Source of the DNA: Bacillota bacterium
GTDB taxonomy: Bacteria; Bacillota; Syntrophomonadia; Syntrophomonadales; Syntrophomonadaceae
Length of the DNA: 11,526 bases
Direction of reading: 5' to 3'
Assembly: GCA_023395515.1 (NCBI GenBank)
Contig: JAEWZB010000052.1
Coordinates: 1 to 11,526, forward strand
Positions 1 to 5,606 of this stretch are shown piece after piece. Below the pieces are notes generated by a model that worked only from the letters and a program-made list of their open reading frames with translations, searched no databases and was not told the origin of the DNA. Numbering within the stretch: position 1 is the first letter of the stretch; the number at the start of each line of letters is the position of its first letter. Both the position numbers and the translations under genes were made by a program.

Positions 1-966
1 GGAGCAACCGGAGCCACCGGGCCAATCGGGCCTGCAGGAACACCTGGGGAAACCGGAGCCACCGGGCCAATCGGGCCTGCGGGAGCCCCTGGGGAAACTG
101 GAGCCACCGGACCAATCGGACCTGCAGGAGCACCTGGCGCAACCGGAGCCACCGGGCCAGCCGGACCTGCGGGAGCCCCTGGAGAAACTGGCGCGACCGG
201 ACCAATTGGGCCTACGGGAGCAACCGGTGCAACCGGAGTTGCTGGTGCAGTAGGTGATACCGGAGCGACGGGAGCAACGGGCATTGGAAGTACCGGGGCA
301 ACTGGAGCCACAGGAGCAACTGGAACTGCTGGTGCAGTAGGTGCAACCGGAGCAACAGGTGCAACCGGTGCTACAGGTACTGGGACTACCGGAGCAACAG
401 GAACTACAGGTGCAACGGGCGCTACCGGTGCGACGGGCGCGGCAGGAGCAGGAGCAATTATTCCGTTCTCTTCCGGTTTGCCCGTAGCCCCGAGTTCAAT
501 TGCGCTAGGCCTGGCTGGTTTGCCTGCAGTTGTGGCCTTTGGTAACAGTGCTGTCTTGGCGACTGTTCTAGGTGCTACAATTGACTTGACCGGTGCGTCA
601 GCACTGCTGTTAAATATGTCGTTTTCTATGCCTAGGGATGGAACCATTACAGATATTACAGCATATTTCAGCGTTGTGCTGGGGCTAACCTTACTCGGTA
701 CAGATTTAACCGTGCATGCTCAACTTTATGAATCTACCACACCTAATAATATCTTTTCACCTATCGGCGGAACTGAGGTTATTCTTGCGCCGAATTTTAG
801 CGGTATCATAAATGTTGGAGACATTGCTTTTGGCAGCCTCTCCGGATTAAACATTCCGGTTGCAGCCGAAACCAGACTCTTGATGGTATTCACTGTTACA
901 GCTGCTGGTGTTTCTCTCGCCAATATACTTACCGGCTATGCAAGTGCTGGAGTAAATATTGTCTAA
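1..966 (+). CDS. Collagen-like spore-surface protein with BclB-type C-terminal domain, 5'-truncated by the window
   Basis: The reading frame is open from base 1 to TAA 964-966 (321 residues visible); the start lies upstream. Residues 1-152 are almost pure G-x-y triplets, first GPI/GPA/GAP/GET types and then mostly GAT, i.e. a collagen-like triple-helix stalk rich in threonine that could carry O-glycans. The triplet register is broken by short G-I, G-T and G-A pairs at bases 280-285, 376-381 and 445-456. Residues 153-321 begin IIPFSSG and include FGNS, TIDLTG, SMPRDGTIT, QLYESTTPNN and GYASAGVNIV, which I recognise as the BclB C-terminal domain of exosporium collagen-like proteins; this is expected to act as the trimerising, outward-facing head. 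The stalk is visibly more GC-rich than the neighbouring genes because of its Gly/Ala/Pro/Thr codons. A glycosyltransferase gene follows. Spore-surface location is inferred from the family; the N-terminal targeting segment is not in view. Confidence 0.88.
   Translation, partial: GATGATGPIGPAGTPGETGATGPIGPAGAPGETGATGPIGPAGAPGATGATGPAGPAGAPGETGATGPIGPTGATGATGVAGAVGDTGATGATGIGSTGATGATGATGTAGAVGATGATGATGATGTGTTGATGTTGATGATGATGAAGAGAIIPFSSGLPVAPSSIALGLAGLPAVVAFGNSAVLATVLGATIDLTGASALLLNMSFSMPRDGTITDITAYFSVVLGLTLLGTDLTVHAQLYESTTPNNIFSPIGGTEVILAPNFSGIINVGDIAFGSLSGLNIPVAAETRLLMVFTVTAAGVSLANILTGYASAGVNIV
10..234 (+). repeat. Five tandem 45-bp coding repeats in the collagen-like stalk
   Basis: Five 45-bp units start at 10, 55, 100, 145 and 190. 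Each encodes five triplets of the pattern GAT-GP(I/A)-GP(A/T)-G(x)(P/T)-G(E/A)T. The first three are nearly identical in DNA, while the fourth and fifth have drifted. From 235 onward the order dissolves into irregular GAT-rich triplets. In-frame repeats like this expand and contract readily, so stalk length is likely to vary between strains. More units may lie upstream of the window. Confidence 0.85.
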
Positions 967-992
967 TTTAAAAAGCAGAAAGCTGTAATGCC

Positions 993-1024
993 AAGACGCT
1001 TAGACCGGCAGGTTTAAGCGTCTT
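993..1024 (+). terminator. Hairpin downstream of the collagen-like gene
   Basis: A perfect 10-bp stem (AAGACGCTTA, 993-1002, with TAAGCGTCTT, 1015-1024) encloses a 12-base loop and lies 27 bases after the stop codon. The following bases (AGTTTGTACTATT) are only moderately T-rich, so it may be a weak terminator or an mRNA-stabilising 3' hairpin. Confidence 0.55.
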
Positions 1025-1234
1025 AGTTTGTACTATTACAAAGTATAATTTTGTAAAATTGTCATAAAAACCAAGGGACCAAATATTAAATCAATTAATA
1101 AACTAGTAAGTAAAGTGTTTATGACTAAACTAACATGCCCTAAGACCCCCGCTTCTGTATGCAGGGGATGGCCAAGGATGGATTTATTTGGCTAACACCC
1201 AGGGGGGCACTGAAGGAAGTCTCATTGAAATGGT

Positions 1235-1239
1235 AGGTG
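1235..1239 (+). promoter_or_regulatory. Ribosome binding site that favours the ATG at 1245
   Basis: AGGTG lies 5 bases before ATG 1245. The frame also has a TTG at 1188 and an ATG at 1230, but the first conserved strand of the glycosyltransferase fold (QISIVLLTYN) begins immediately after the ATG at 1245, so this site best fits the domain. Confidence 0.5.
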
Positions 1240-1244
1240 AAAGA

Positions 1245-3068
1245 ATGCAAATTAGTATAGTTCTTTTGACTTATAATTACCCGGAGCTGGTTCGGCTGTG
1301 CCTTGACCATATTAGAAGATATGCTGATGTTCCTTATGAATTAATTGTAGTAGATAATGGGTCCGAACCCGAGCTTTTGGAATATTTGCAATCCCAAGAT
1401 GATATTAAACTTATTTGCAATCCAGAAAATGTGGGGATTGCGAGGGGTTATAATCAAGGAGCCGAAATTGCAGACGGAAATTACATTTTGTTAATGAATT
1501 GCTATAGTTTGTTATCGGAAAACTGCTTAAAGAGTATGCTGGGCTGCATACAAAATGAAAATAATTGTGCTATAGTAGGACCGGTCAGCAATAATGTCAG
1601 CGGCCATCAAAATATTCAAATACCTTATCAGGATATAGGTGAATTGAAAGATTTTGTCCGCCAAAACCGGAATTATAACCGGGGAAGCACTAAACAAGTT
1701 TTTCGCCTGCTCGGTCACTGCATGCTGATTAAAAAGGAAGTAATGGAAGAGGTCGGGGGATTTGATGAATATTTTGGACTGGAAACATATGAAGATGATG
1801 ATTTATGTTTACGGGTAATAAATCAAAATTACTCTCTGTATATTGCTTTAGACGCTTTTGTTCATTATATAAATCCTTTATTATTGCCTGATGCAGATAA
1901 AGATGGATATTTTAAAAGGCTTAAAGAAAACCGGCAAAAAGCTATTGATAAATGGGGATTTGATATTACCAGTTACTTGCTCAATATGAAGCTGCCTATA
2001 ACTATTAGTGTTTGTATGATTGTTAAGAATGAGGAGCAAGTTCTGGGACGCTGTTTAGATGGGGTTAAAGAATTTGCCGATGAGATAATTATTGTTGATA
2101 CTGGTTCAACTGACCGCACTAAGAAAGTTGCGCAAAACTATACGAACCAAGTTTATGATTTTACTTGGATCGATGACTTTGCAGCAGCCCGTAACTTTGC
2201 TTTTAGTCATGCTACTAAGGAATATATTTTTTGGTTGGATGCTGATGATGTGATAACTGCAGAGAATGGTCAAAAAATCCTGCAGCTTAAACAAAGTTTA
2301 GACTGGTCAGTGGATGCGGTGACTATGAATTATAATCTGGCCTTTGATATGTATGGTAATGTAACTACCAGTTTACGCAGAAATCGTCTGGTTAAACGTT
2401 CTAAACAATTTCAATGGATTGGAGCAGTACATGAATATTTGTCGGTTTATGGACTGATTATTGATAGCGATATTGCCATAAATCATCAAAGTGAATGGCA
2501 TGACTCAGAGCGTAACCTTAGAATTTATGAGAAACGTCTGGCGGCGGGGGAATTATTTTCGGCCCGGGACCAGTATTATTATGCCAATGAACTGTATGAC
2601 CACCAAAAGTATGAAAAGGCTATAAAGTGGTATCAAATATTTTTAGAAAACGGTCGAGGTTGGGTGGAAGATAACCTCTCAGCTTGCCGAAGACTGGTGC
2701 AGTGTTTCTATCAGCTTGATGATGTTGAAAACGCTGAAAAATACATCTTTAAATCTTTTATTTATGATACCCCGCGAGCAGAATTTTGTTGTATTTTAGG
2801 CCGTCATTTCCAGGGGAAAGGAAATTTCAGGCAAGCTGCTTTTTGGTATAAATTGGCTACCCAATTAGAAAAACCGCTGGAAACTAAAGGTTTTATGGAT
2901 CACACGGCCTGGACTTGGCTGCCTCATCTGGAACTTTGTGTATGCTATGATCATTTAGGCAAATATGAACTGGCTTACCAGCATAATGAGATAGCGGCCC
3001 AGTTTATCCCGGACGATTCTAGTGTTCTGCAAAACCGGGATTATCTGAAAAAGAGATTAGGGTTATAG
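1245..3068 (+). CDS. Tandem-domain family 2 glycosyltransferase with TPR-like C-terminal region
   Basis: Predicted 607-residue cytoplasmic glycosyltransferase with no signal peptide or membrane segment. Domain 1 (about 1-215) starts QISIVLLTYN and has VVDNGS and YEDDDLCLR (182-190), but the usual DxD-type position reads MNCYS (84-88), so metal/nucleotide-sugar binding may be lost. Domain 2 (about 250-440) starts ISVCMIVKNEE and has VDTGSTDRT (284-292) and an intact LDADD (331-335), and is probably the catalytic half. The C-terminal region (about 440-600) is helical, with TPR-like repeats (YYYANELYDHQKYEKAIKWY, GRHFQGKGNFRQAAFWYKLA), the arrangement seen in peptide/protein glycosyltransferases with TPR tails. 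It lies just after the collagen-like gene, and spore collagen-like proteins of Bacillus and Clostridioides are known to be glycosylated by neighbouring enzymes, so that protein is the inferred acceptor. The start was chosen from AGGTG and the fold; TTG 1188 would add 19 poorly conserved residues. Confidence 0.85.
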   Translation: MQISIVLLTYNYPELVRLCLDHIRRYADVPYELIVVDNGSEPELLEYLQSQDDIKLICNPENVGIARGYNQGAEIADGNYILLMNCYSLLSENCLKSMLGCIQNENNCAIVGPVSNNVSGHQNIQIPYQDIGELKDFVRQNRNYNRGSTKQVFRLLGHCMLIKKEVMEEVGGFDEYFGLETYEDDDLCLRVINQNYSLYIALDAFVHYINPLLLPDADKDGYFKRLKENRQKAIDKWGFDITSYLLNMKLPITISVCMIVKNEEQVLGRCLDGVKEFADEIIIVDTGSTDRTKKVAQNYTNQVYDFTWIDDFAAARNFAFSHATKEYIFWLDADDVITAENGQKILQLKQSLDWSVDAVTMNYNLAFDMYGNVTTSLRRNRLVKRSKQFQWIGAVHEYLSVYGLIIDSDIAINHQSEWHDSERNLRIYEKRLAAGELFSARDQYYYANELYDHQKYEKAIKWYQIFLENGRGWVEDNLSACRRLVQCFYQLDDVENAEKYIFKSFIYDTPRAEFCCILGRHFQGKGNFRQAAFWYKLATQLEKPLETKGFMDHTAWTWLPHLELCVCYDHLGKYELAYQHNEIAAQFIPDDSSVLQNRDYLKKRLGL

Positions 3069-3082
3069 CAAAATAATTAAAG

Positions 3083-3122
3083 ACGGGAGTATTGATACGA
3101 AATTTTATCTCAATACTCCCGT
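3083..3122 (+). terminator. Hairpin after the glycosyltransferase gene
   Basis: A perfect 13-bp stem (ACGGGAGTATTGA, 3083-3095, with TCAATACTCCCGT, 3110-3122) encloses a 14-base AT-rich loop and lies 14 bases after the stop. The downstream T-run is poor (TCCCTTGA), but the stem is long and GC-rich in its lower half. A T-rich flank also occurs on the opposite strand. Confidence 0.65.
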
Positions 3123-3126
3123 TCCC

Positions 3127-3154
3127 TTGACCTGCATTAAATGCTGACTATATG
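3127..3154 (+). promoter_or_regulatory. Candidate sigma-A promoter for the 71-residue protein gene
   Basis: TTGACC (3127-3132), a 16-base spacer and TATATG (3149-3154) lie just after the preceding hairpin and 34 bases before the chosen start. The match is good but not experimentally supported. Confidence 0.45.
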
Positions 3155-3175
3155 AAAAAACTAGGTGAAAAAGTC

Positions 3176-3181
3176 AGGAGG
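3176..3181 (+). promoter_or_regulatory. Ribosome binding site deciding the start of the 71-residue protein
   Basis: AGGAGG, 7 bases before GTG 3189. It lies inside the longer frame beginning at GTG 3165 and so argues for the shorter protein. An ATG at 3187 overlaps the start in another frame but opens only a 7-codon frame. Confidence 0.7.
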
Positions 3182-3188
3182 TTTTAAT

Positions 3189-3404
3189 GTGGAGACTAAG
3201 CAATTATTAGCAACCCTAATCGAAGATTTGGCTAATATAGAGGAACGATTTTCTGATTTGGTTGATCAGAGTGAATTTGCAGGAAAACGAGAAATGTATT
3301 TTAAATATGGTCAGGAAATGTTAGAAATTAAAGAACAATTAATAAAAGAGTATGACAATGTTGCTGATTATGCAACTTATACTGGTATATTGGATGAGAT
3401 TTAA
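3189..3404 (+). CDS. Small acidic helical protein of unknown function
   Basis: A 71-residue protein that I do not recognise. It begins METKQLLATLIEDLANIEER and reads as two or three amphipathic helices rich in Glu, Lys and Leu (about residues 2-25, 33-52 and a short tail), with no cysteine, signal peptide or membrane segment. It is therefore probably a small soluble cytoplasmic helical bundle or coiled coil. The start is GTG 3189, fixed by a perfect AGGAGG at 3176-3181 with a 7-base spacer; a longer frame from GTG 3165 would put this ribosome site inside the gene. It has its own likely promoter and sits between two terminators, so it may be a single-gene unit. Adjacency to the glycosyltransferase and to the Cys-rich protein gene gives no clear functional hint. 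Confidence 0.7.
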   Translation: METKQLLATLIEDLANIEERFSDLVDQSEFAGKREMYFKYGQEMLEIKEQLIKEYDNVADYATYTGILDEI

Positions 3405-3423
3405 CTTATAATACTTGTAGTAG

Positions 3424-3452
3424 TTGTTGGGGAATGATATTCTTGTTAATAC
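3424..3452 (+). promoter_or_regulatory. Candidate sigma-A promoter for the Cys-rich protein gene
   Basis: TTGTTG (3424-3429), a 17-base spacer and TAATAC (3447-3452) lie 45 bases before ATG 3498. Spacing is optimal and both boxes are one or two bases off consensus. Confidence 0.45.
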
Positions 3453-3497
3453 AAATATGAATATATTTACCTAAGGTTAATTAAAGGAGGATTGATT

Positions 3498-3860
3498 ATG
3501 GCTAATGATAAAAGAGTTTTAGTGGAAATCCTGCAAGGTACTGGGCAGCAGACTGGTGGCGGGTGTAGTTGCAGCGGTTGTCCTTCAGCAGGCAGTTGTG
3601 GACCAACAATAGATTTTAAAAAAGAAGCGGAAGAATTGTCCGGTAAACTTATAGAAAAGTTTGGCGACAATGTAGAAGTTAAATATGTAGACTTAGATGC
3701 AGTAGGGATGGAAGAGTATCCGGTCATGAACAAGGTAATGCAAATGGGTTACCCATTCCCTATAACTTTAATAAATGGCGATCCCCGTTTTGCTGGTGGC
3801 ATAATGGACACCGAGGTGGAGAATGCTGTACAAGTTATTTTAGAGGAAAAAAGTAATTAA
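3498..3860 (+). CDS. Small Cys-rich, possibly thioredoxin-fold protein
   Basis: A 120-residue soluble protein starting at ATG 3498 with AGGAGG (3485-3490) 7 bases upstream. It opens with a beta strand (KRVLVEILQG), followed by a Gly/Cys cluster holding Cys23, Cys25, Cys28 and Cys34 (C-x-C-x2-C-x5-C), then a helix (FKKEAEELSGKLIEKFG), a strand (VEVKYVDLD), a helix, and MGYPFPITLINGDPRFAGG (83-101). The last segment resembles the cis-proline strand and following turn of thioredoxin-like folds. The order beta, Cys motif, alpha, beta, alpha, cis-Pro strand, alpha fits a small thioredoxin-like or [2Fe-2S] thioredoxin-like protein, but four closely spaced cysteines are more than a simple CxxC and could hold a metal or Fe-S cluster. 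I cannot name a family with confidence. It appears to have its own promoter and shares a bidirectional terminator with the regulator gene. Confidence 0.75.
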   Translation: MANDKRVLVEILQGTGQQTGGGCSCSGCPSAGSCGPTIDFKKEAEELSGKLIEKFGDNVEVKYVDLDAVGMEEYPVMNKVMQMGYPFPITLINGDPRFAGGIMDTEVENAVQVILEEKSN

Positions 3861-3893
3861 AATTTTAGTCCAATAAAAATAAGTAATAAAGCT

Positions 3894-3922
3894 AAAACAG
3901 AGGAGCATCTCCTCTGTTTTTT
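3894..3922. terminator. Bidirectional terminator between convergent genes
   Basis: A perfect 12-bp stem (AAAACAGAGGAG, 3894-3905, with CTCCTCTGTTTT, 3909-3920) encloses a 3-base loop. T-runs flank the stem in both reading directions, so it can end the plus-strand Cys-rich gene (34 bases after its stop) and the minus-strand regulator gene, whose stop codon (3921-3923) abuts the stem. Confidence 0.9.
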
Positions 3923-5354
3923 ATTTAAGGCGGTATTTATGAATTTTTCTTACTATGGTAGACTGGTTTACCTCTAAAGCCTGGGAAATATCCCGAGTAG
4001 TGGAATATCTTTGTAAAGCATTTTCTAGTAACTTCTTTTCTACTTCTTCAATAGCTGTTTTTAAGGGAAGTATGCCTTTAACACTAATAGACTCTGGATA
4101 ATGATGGTCTGATTTAGTAGTGAACCAAGGCAGATCACTAATATCAATAAGCTCATCAATACTTAGAACTACCATTCGCTCTATGGAATTTTTAAGTTCA
4201 CGAATATTTCCTAACCAAGGATGCCTTTCTAATTCCCGGATAACCTCACTAGTAAAGCGCTTTTTTTGATGATATAGACTATTAAAATGATTTAGGTAGA
4301 ATACACTTAAGGGGAGAATGTCATCCGGCCTTTCTCTTAAAGGGGGAATATTTATTTGCACTACATTGATTCTATAAAATAAATCAGCCCGAAATAATTT
4401 TTGCTCTATCATATTTTTTAAGTTGCGGTTAGTAGCCGCTAAAATACGAACATCAGTAGGTTTACTATTAGTGCCGCCAACTGGCAAAATTTCTCTAGTT
4501 TCTATAGCCCGTAATACTTTGACCTGTAAATTAAGGGGTAAATCCCCAATTTCATCTAAAAATAAGGTTCCACCTTCGGCCAGTTCGAATAGACCGGTTT
4601 TGCCAGTCTTAGAGGCACCGGTAAAGGCTCCGGGTGCATAACCAAATAATTCACTTTCCAAAAGGGCTTCCGGTATAGCTCCGCAATTAATGGTGATAAA
4701 AGGAAGGTTGCGGCGGGGACTATTATCATGAATATATTGGGCAATTACATCTTTACCTACCCCTGATTCACCCGTGATTAAAACTGTAGTAGCTACCGGG
4801 CTGACTTTAAGAGCCAAGGCAAACACTTTTTTCATTGCCTGACTTATAGCTATATAATGCTGGCTTTTACCTTTGATGCGATCGCTTTCTAACTGGGCAT
4901 ACACTTTTTCCAGGGCTTGGGCTTTTATTAGTTCCTGCCTTAGCTCATATAATTCGGTTATATCTCTGACATTAGTTACTACTCTCCATACCTCGCCATT
5001 TTCATCAAAAATAGGATTGCCGGTTACTGTTACACTGCGGCCATTTCTGGTTTGATGAGGAATAGTAACCGTAGTTTTTTGTTCCAGAACCATTAAAGCA
5101 ACTGAATTACGCATATATTGAGGGTTTAATAGATCCCGCATATTTTTACCTAACATATCATTTATGCTTATGCCGGTCAGACGTTCATAGGCCTGATTAA
5201 CCATTAACACCTTACCTTCACCATCAGTTACTAAAATCCCATCAAAAGAAGATTCTAGTATAGATTCAAATTCCCGGAGTTTTTCATTTTTAATTTCCAA
5301 CAGTTGGGATAATTGAGTAATTTCCCGGCTGGTGGTTTCTTTATTTATATTCAT
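3921..5354 (-). CDS. Sigma-54-dependent transcriptional activator with PAS sensor and TyrR-type HTH
   Basis: A 477-residue cytoplasmic bacterial enhancer-binding protein. A short coiled coil (about 5-32) precedes a PAS domain (about 33-135; SSFDGILVTDGEGKVLMVN) ending in the typical VRDITELYELRQEL linker helix. The AAA+ domain (about 165-400) has Walker A GESGVGKD (195-202), the sigma-54 contact loop GAFTGA (242-247), Walker B GTLFLDE (262-268), and the arginine-finger segment RADLFYR (322-328). The C-terminal helix-turn-helix (about 450-477; TTRDISQALEVNQSTIVRKI) looks more like the TyrR/PrpR type than classical Fis. There is no receiver domain, so activation is probably by a ligand or redox state sensed by PAS rather than phosphorylation. 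Start: ATG 5354 with GAGGTG 9 bases upstream; a GTG at 5366 lies inside that ribosome site and is less likely. It is divergent from the C4 acyl-CoA operon, which has a sigma-54 promoter, and is its probable activator. Confidence 0.93.
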   Translation of the reverse strand: MNINKETTSREITQLSQLLEIKNEKLREFESILESSFDGILVTDGEGKVLMVNQAYERLTGISINDMLGKNMRDLLNPQYMRNSVALMVLEQKTTVTIPHQTRNGRSVTVTGNPIFDENGEVWRVVTNVRDITELYELRQELIKAQALEKVYAQLESDRIKGKSQHYIAISQAMKKVFALALKVSPVATTVLITGESGVGKDVIAQYIHDNSPRRNLPFITINCGAIPEALLESELFGYAPGAFTGASKTGKTGLFELAEGGTLFLDEIGDLPLNLQVKVLRAIETREILPVGGTNSKPTDVRILAATNRNLKNMIEQKLFRADLFYRINVVQINIPPLRERPDDILPLSVFYLNHFNSLYHQKKRFTSEVIRELERHPWLGNIRELKNSIERMVVLSIDELIDISDLPWFTTKSDHHYPESISVKGILPLKTAIEEVEKKLLENALQRYSTTRDISQALEVNQSTIVRKIHKYRLK

Positions 5355-5390
5355 GGCTATATTCACCTCAAAAATAAGCTATAACTTAGG

Positions 5391-5428
5391 CTCATGCATG
5401 AGTGCATCAATGATGCCGCAGAGCATCA
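5391..5428. promoter_or_regulatory. Palindrome cluster, probable enhancer (activator) binding sites
   Basis: Three overlapping inverted repeats lie between the divergent genes. CTCATGCATGAG (5391-5402) is a perfect 12-bp palindrome. GCATCA-A-TGATGC spans 5404-5416. TGATGC-N6-GCATCA spans 5411-5428 and has the 6-6-6 geometry of the TyrR box (known consensus TGTAAA-N6-TTTACA), which fits the TyrR-type HTH of the adjacent regulator. The last palindrome is centred about 85 bases upstream of the expected start site of the sigma-54 promoter, a normal enhancer distance. A further GCATCA half-site lies at 5493-5498, overlapping the -12 element. Binding by the regulator is inferred. Confidence 0.65.
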
Positions 5429-5478
5429 AATTTATTTTATTTTAGTTATCCAGACTCCGATTTTAAGCTTCATGATTA

Positions 5479-5496
5479 TTGGCATGGTTTTTGCAT
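5479..5496 (+). promoter_or_regulatory. Sigma-54 (-24/-12) promoter of the C4 acyl-CoA operon
   Basis: TTGGCA (5479-5484) and TTGCA (5491-5495) give the invariant GG and GC dinucleotides exactly 10 bases apart, as sigma-54 RNA polymerase requires. Transcription is expected to start near 5505-5507, leaving a leader of about 100 bases before the first gene. A divergent sigma-54 activator gene and upstream palindromes support the call. Confidence 0.88.
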
Positions 5497-5606
5497 CAAA
5501 ATAACTATAATAAATGTCCAATAGCTCTTATTGAAAATTGTATCAAATTATATGCAGCAAGGCTAATAACAGTATTCATAATAACTTTAAAGAAGAGGTG
5601 GTAATA

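Noticed and set aside
10..234. CRISPR array or other non-coding tandem repeat
   Set aside because: The 45-bp units abut without spacers and encode perfect G-x-y triplets in the gene's frame.
478..966. A separate 162-residue gene starting at TTG 478
   Set aside because: The frame is open without interruption from base 1, and the codon is an internal Leu between the collagen stalk and the BclB head.
1143..1192. Riboswitch or leader RNA before the glycosyltransferase gene
   Set aside because: CCCCGC...GCAGGGG and GCCAA...TTGGC can form small hairpins, but no known aptamer core is recognisable.
1188..1244. Extended N-terminus of the glycosyltransferase from TTG 1188
   Set aside because: The added residues do not look like the fold, and a better ribosome site serves ATG 1245. 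Not excluded, since AAGGA lies upstream of the TTG.
3165..3188. Longer form of the 71-residue protein from GTG 3165
   Set aside because: It would place the perfect AGGAGG inside the coding region, and it has no ribosome site of its own at good spacing.
3498..3860. Assignment of the Cys-rich protein to the YuzD (DUF1462) family
   Set aside because: The overall strand/helix order is similar, but the Cys pattern and C-terminal segment do not match well enough from memory to name it.
5538..5606. N-terminal extension of the dehydrogenase from TTG 5538
   Set aside because: The extra 23 residues are unlike the family, there is no ribosome site, and ATG 5607 has GAGGTGG at ideal spacing.
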